Shown one piece after another: positions 61,248 to 64,000 of a DNA stretch of 64,000 nucleotides (within the stretch, counting starts at the first letter, position 1; each line of letters starts with the position of its first letter). The stretch comes from CAWBUW01 sp963792075. GTDB lineage: Bacteria > Chloroflexota > Anaerolineae > Anaerolineales > UBA4823. The notes beneath the pieces are model-generated. The model had not been told where the DNA came from. It saw nothing but the letters and a program-made list of their open reading frames with translations, and made no database searches. Both the position numbers and the translations under genes were made by a program. Location of the stretch: positions 62,001-126,000 of the forward strand of contig CAWBUW010000009.1 in assembly GCA_963792075.1 (NCBI GenBank), written 5' to 3'.

Positions 61248-63389
61248 ATGACTAAAATACTCATCGTAGACGACGAGAGTAAAAATTTATATCTCCTGCA
61301 GGCGCTTCTCTCCTCCAACGGTTATGAGTTGGAGTCAGCTTCGAACGGCGCTGAGGCGTTGGAGCTGGCACTCCAGACCACACCGGATATGATCATCAGT
61401 GACATCTTGATGCCGGTGATGGACGGTTTCAGTCTCTGCCGTGCCTGTAAAGAAGATGAACGGTTGAGGGATATACCTTTCATTTTCTACACGGCAACCT
61501 ATACTGACCCCAAAGATGAAGCACTGGCTTTCAGCCTGGGCGCCGAGCGGTTCATTATCAAGCCAACAGAACCGGCTCAATTTCTGGCTTTGTTAAAAGA
61601 AACTGTCGAGAAATTCGCTACCGGCAAGGAGGCTGCCCAGCACGGAACGGTTGAGGATGGAGAGTACTACAAAAAATATAACGCGGTGCTCATCCACAAA
61701 CTAGAAGGTAAGGTGGCGGAACTCGAAGAGAAGAACCGTAAATTGGAGGCCGATAGCCAGGCGCGCAAAAAGGCGGAAGAAAAAATTCGTCAACAAACCT
61801 CCCGTGCTGAAGCGCTGGTGCGTACCGCATTCAACATCAACTCCAAGCTAGACCTTAATGCCGTGCTCTCATCCATCTGTGAGGAGACAGCCAACGCATT
61901 GGCAGCTCCTGCGGTTTCACTGCGTATGGTTGATCCAGGAAACCAAACCATCTCGGTCGTTGCCGATTACGGATTACCATCCATTCTTCGTGAAAAAAGT
62001 GGTCAAATTCCTCTTAGCGTTTTTCCGTCCCAGCTATCGCCGGCCTCAGATACTCCGGTCATAATCCCAGACGCTAAAGCCGTTCCCCAGCTACCGAATG
62101 CCGACTTGTTTCAATCATTGAATTTATGTTCAATCGTCTCTGTCAAAATTAAGCATAAAGATACGTTCATTGGCTCATTATCAGTATTCTCCGTCGATAA
62201 TGTACGCCAGTTCAGCGAGGACGAGATCGCCCTTCTGGAGGGGTTAAGCAACCAGGCAGCCCAGGCAATCACCAACGCCCATCTTTTTGAGAATATTGAA
62301 CGACAATTGAAAAATATCGAAGCCCTGCATACAATCGACAACGCAATCGCAAACAGTATGGACATCGGTCTGACATTGAGAGTTGTCACCGAAGAAACGA
62401 TCAGGCAGTTGGGTGTCGATGCGGTTGATATTCTATTGTACAAACCCACCAGCAACCTCCTGGAAACCACAATCAGCCAGGGCTTTCGTACCTCCTCCAT
62501 GCAGAAAGTAACATTAAGTATTGGAGAGGGACTCGCGGGGCAGATCGCCTCCGATTGGCAGCGGATCTTTATTCCTGATATGGCCGATTATCGAAGTAAA
62601 TCCACTCGCGCATCGATCTTCACCGGCGAAGACTTTGTAACCTACTGCGGCATGCCCCTGCGGGCAAAGGGGCAGTTCATCGGGGTCTTGGAGGTTTTCA
62701 ACCGGACCCGTCTAAACCCTGATCCAGATTGGTTCAGTTTCCTGGAAACGCTGGCCGGGCAGGCTGCCATCGCCATTGACCGTATCAAATCATTCGAGGA
62801 AATTCAAATTTCCAACACAAAACTTATCATGGCCTATGATGCCACCATCGAAGGCTGGTCTCAAGCAATGGATTTGCGGGACGAGGAAACGGAAGGTCAC
62901 ACACAGCGAGTTGCACAACAGACCATCCAGCTCGCGAGCAGGATGGGAATTAGCGATGAACAAATTGTTCATATCAGACGCGGTGCTTTATTACACGATA
63001 TGGGCAAACTGGGCGTCCCTGATCGAATTCTGCATAAACCAGGCAAGCTGGCAGATGAAGAGTGGGTTATTATGCGCAAGCATCCGCAGTATGTCTATGA
63101 TATGCTGTCATCCATCGATTACTTGCGCCCGGCGCTGGATATCCCCTATTGCCACCACGAGAAATGGGATGGAAGCGGTTATCCACGCGGATTGAAAGGA
63201 GAAGAAATTCCTCTGGCCGCACGGATTTTTGCCGTGATTGACGTCTGGGATGCCTTGACCTCCGATCGGCCTTATCGAAAGGCATGGCCGCACGAACAGA
63301 CTTTGGAGTATATTCGTGAACAGGTTGGAACGCATTTTGACCCTCAAGTCGTAAAAACTTTTCTGGAGAGTATAGAAACTACTCAATAA
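61248..63389 (+). CDS. Receiver-GAF-GAF-HD-GYP c-di-GMP phosphodiesterase
   Basis: 713 aa. Receiver (D52 in ISDILMPVMDG), a coiled coil, two GAF domains (about 185-345 and 355-510) and a C-terminal HD-GYP domain with LLHDMGKLGVPD, HHEKWDGSGYPRG and DVWDALTSDRPYRKA. HD-GYP enzymes hydrolyse cyclic di-GMP; the active-site residues are intact. Controlled by phosphorylation from the kinase at 59097 (inference). Its stop codon TAA lies within a CTCAATAAAAGGGG sequence that matches the palindrome-family boundary. Confidence 0.93.
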   Translation: MTKILIVDDESKNLYLLQALLSSNGYELESASNGAEALELALQTTPDMIISDILMPVMDGFSLCRACKEDERLRDIPFIFYTATYTDPKDEALAFSLGAERFIIKPTEPAQFLALLKETVEKFATGKEAAQHGTVEDGEYYKKYNAVLIHKLEGKVAELEEKNRKLEADSQARKKAEEKIRQQTSRAEALVRTAFNINSKLDLNAVLSSICEETANALAAPAVSLRMVDPGNQTISVVADYGLPSILREKSGQIPLSVFPSQLSPASDTPVIIPDAKAVPQLPNADLFQSLNLCSIVSVKIKHKDTFIGSLSVFSVDNVRQFSEDEIALLEGLSNQAAQAITNAHLFENIERQLKNIEALHTIDNAIANSMDIGLTLRVVTEETIRQLGVDAVDILLYKPTSNLLETTISQGFRTSSMQKVTLSIGEGLAGQIASDWQRIFIPDMADYRSKSTRASIFTGEDFVTYCGMPLRAKGQFIGVLEVFNRTRLNPDPDWFSFLETLAGQAAIAIDRIKSFEEIQISNTKLIMAYDATIEGWSQAMDLRDEETEGHTQRVAQQTIQLASRMGISDEQIVHIRRGALLHDMGKLGVPDRILHKPGKLADEEWVIMRKHPQYVYDMLSSIDYLRPALDIPYCHHEKWDGSGYPRGLKGEEIPLAARIFAVIDVWDALTSDRPYRKAWPHEQTLEYIREQVGTHFDPQVVKTFLESIETTQ

Positions 63390-63397
63390 AAGGGGAA
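63381..63397. repeat. Solo boundary of the palindrome family at a stop codon
   Basis: ACTCAATAAAAGGGGAA matches the left end of type A elements (TCTCAATAAAAGGGGG). No right arm follows. The TAA inside is the stop codon of the HD-GYP gene. Confidence 0.45.
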
Positions 63398-63450
63398 AAG
63401 GGAACTATACTTCTATCGAAATTGTTCAGTCTACAGTGGGAAAGACCGCG

Positions 63451-63456
63451 TATAAT
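63451..63456 (+). promoter_or_regulatory. TATAAT box just before the last gene
   Basis: Perfect -10 hexamer ending 6 nt before ATG 63463, so transcription would start at or near the start codon (leaderless). No good -35 element. Confidence 0.35.
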
Positions 63457-63462
63457 ATTCGT

Positions 63463-64000
63463 ATGAGTAGGCTCAAATCGCTCTTGTCAGCTCCAGAGTT
63501 TGAAGACCTCGCGAAAACTCTGGGGGCCCGCCTGCTGCACCCCTTTTTGCTCGTGTGCATCAGCTTTTTGATTCTGGCGCTTCCGCTGGTTTACCTGCTC
63601 TCGCCGGCAGATGCTCGGCGTTATGCTCTCCCAATCATCTTCTCCCTGGGGGTATGTATTGGCTTACTCTGGCTGGAATACCGTGGGCAGGTGCGGCTGG
63701 CAAGTGTCTTGTTAATCGGTATATTCTGGGTCGTGATTTTTTATCTCGCGTGGGTTGGCTCAGGGGTGCGCGACCCTGCTTACCTATGCGGATTCCTGGG
63801 GCTGATCCTGGTCTCCGGCTTGCTGCTGAAGGGGCCCTCTGGCATCTGGATTGCCCTGGCCAGCATGGCGGCAGGCTTATTCCTGCTGATTGCAGAAGGC
63901 TCTCCATCCTGGTCTGCCAGGCAGCCCATGTCTTCGCCGGTGGTATGGGTCGCGGCCACATTCATCTTCTGGATTGTGGTCGTTGTGCAGCGTTTCTCCA
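63463..64000 (+). CDS. Multi-helix membrane protein, partial at the right edge
   Basis: Open from ATG 63463 to the window end (179 codons, no stop). After a charged start (MSRLKSLLSAPEFEDL) it has about six helices (LLVCISFLILALPLVYLL, LPIIFSLGVCIGLLWL, VLLIGIFWVVIFYLAWV and others). This layout is that of the N-terminal membrane sensor of a histidine kinase or cyclase, but the catalytic part lies outside the window. Function open. Confidence 0.7.
   Translation, partial: MSRLKSLLSAPEFEDLAKTLGARLLHPFLLVCISFLILALPLVYLLSPADARRYALPIIFSLGVCIGLLWLEYRGQVRLASVLLIGIFWVVIFYLAWVGSGVRDPAYLCGFLGLILVSGLLLKGPSGIWIALASMAAGLFLLIAEGSPSWSARQPMSSPVVWVAATFIFWIVVVVQRFS

Overview
The window is about 57% GC by eye, densely coded, and looks like Chloroflexota, probably an anaerobic Anaerolineae-type bacterium. 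This is inferred from gene content: large MalT-like LuxR regulators, FemAB pairs, lipoproteins with NBR1-type Ig domains, a big secreted protein ending in FLPLVVR, and a nickel-type anaerobic CO dehydrogenase. No rRNA, CRISPR array, prophage or transposase was found. One tRNA-Pro(GGG) is present.

Layout. 1-3.1 kb: a receiver-GAF-histidine kinase (-) faces a creatininase-family/RidA pair (+). 3.2-10.9 kb: an exopolysaccharide and cell-wall locus with a GT2 glycosyltransferase, a frameshifted WbaP-type sugar-phosphate transferase, a CapD/WbpM-type dehydratase, two FemAB-like aminoacyltransferases and a frameshifted D-cysteine-desulfhydrase-like enzyme. 11-15.4 kb (-): a class III adenylate cyclase and a TgpA-like transglutaminase membrane protein. 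15.6-17.6 kb: a NarL-type two-component pair. 17.8-21.5 kb: a cooS-cooF-FAD/NAD oxidoreductase operon, then tRNA-Pro. 21.7-28.7 kb: an F420-type nitroreductase-like protein, a 64-aa membrane protein, an HExxH protein and a 1707-aa subtilase-like secreted protein whose catalytic Asp is Asn. 29-35.9 kb: an NB-ARC/TPR regulator (frameshifted), acetyltransferases, a SanA-like protein (frameshifted), an ATC-hydrolase-like protein, a methyltransferase and its neighbouring ArsR repressor. 35.9-53.1 kb: a MalT-like regulator followed by a long co-directional envelope locus with a lipoprotein, an ABC exporter, two CPBP proteases, four class-C beta-lactamase-fold serine hydrolases, and membrane and Ig-lipoprotein genes. 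This locus contains a duplicated and rearranged cassette. 53-59 kb: an ECF sigma factor, small membrane proteins, a third CPBP protease and a BNR-repeat lipoprotein. 59-63.4 kb: a PAS histidine kinase, CheY-like and HD-GYP operon. A membrane-protein gene runs off the right edge.

The most striking signal is non-coding. At least fifteen long, often perfect palindromes (arms 16-37 nt) sit between genes. Several share the boundary TCTCAATAAAAGGGG / TTTTATTGAGA or the core GCGGGCGGCGTACGCC. Stem sequence changes from copy to copy with compensating changes on the other arm. Copies lie between convergent, divergent and tandem genes alike and mostly lack U-tracts, so they are not ordinary terminators. 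A related imperfect element supplies the same C-terminal tail (AVQKETKEE+N/H+stop) to two unrelated proteins.

Four genes are split by apparent frameshifts, all in the same direction (one base missing). This may be a sequencing or assembly artefact or real decay, and affected genes are annotated as two pieces.
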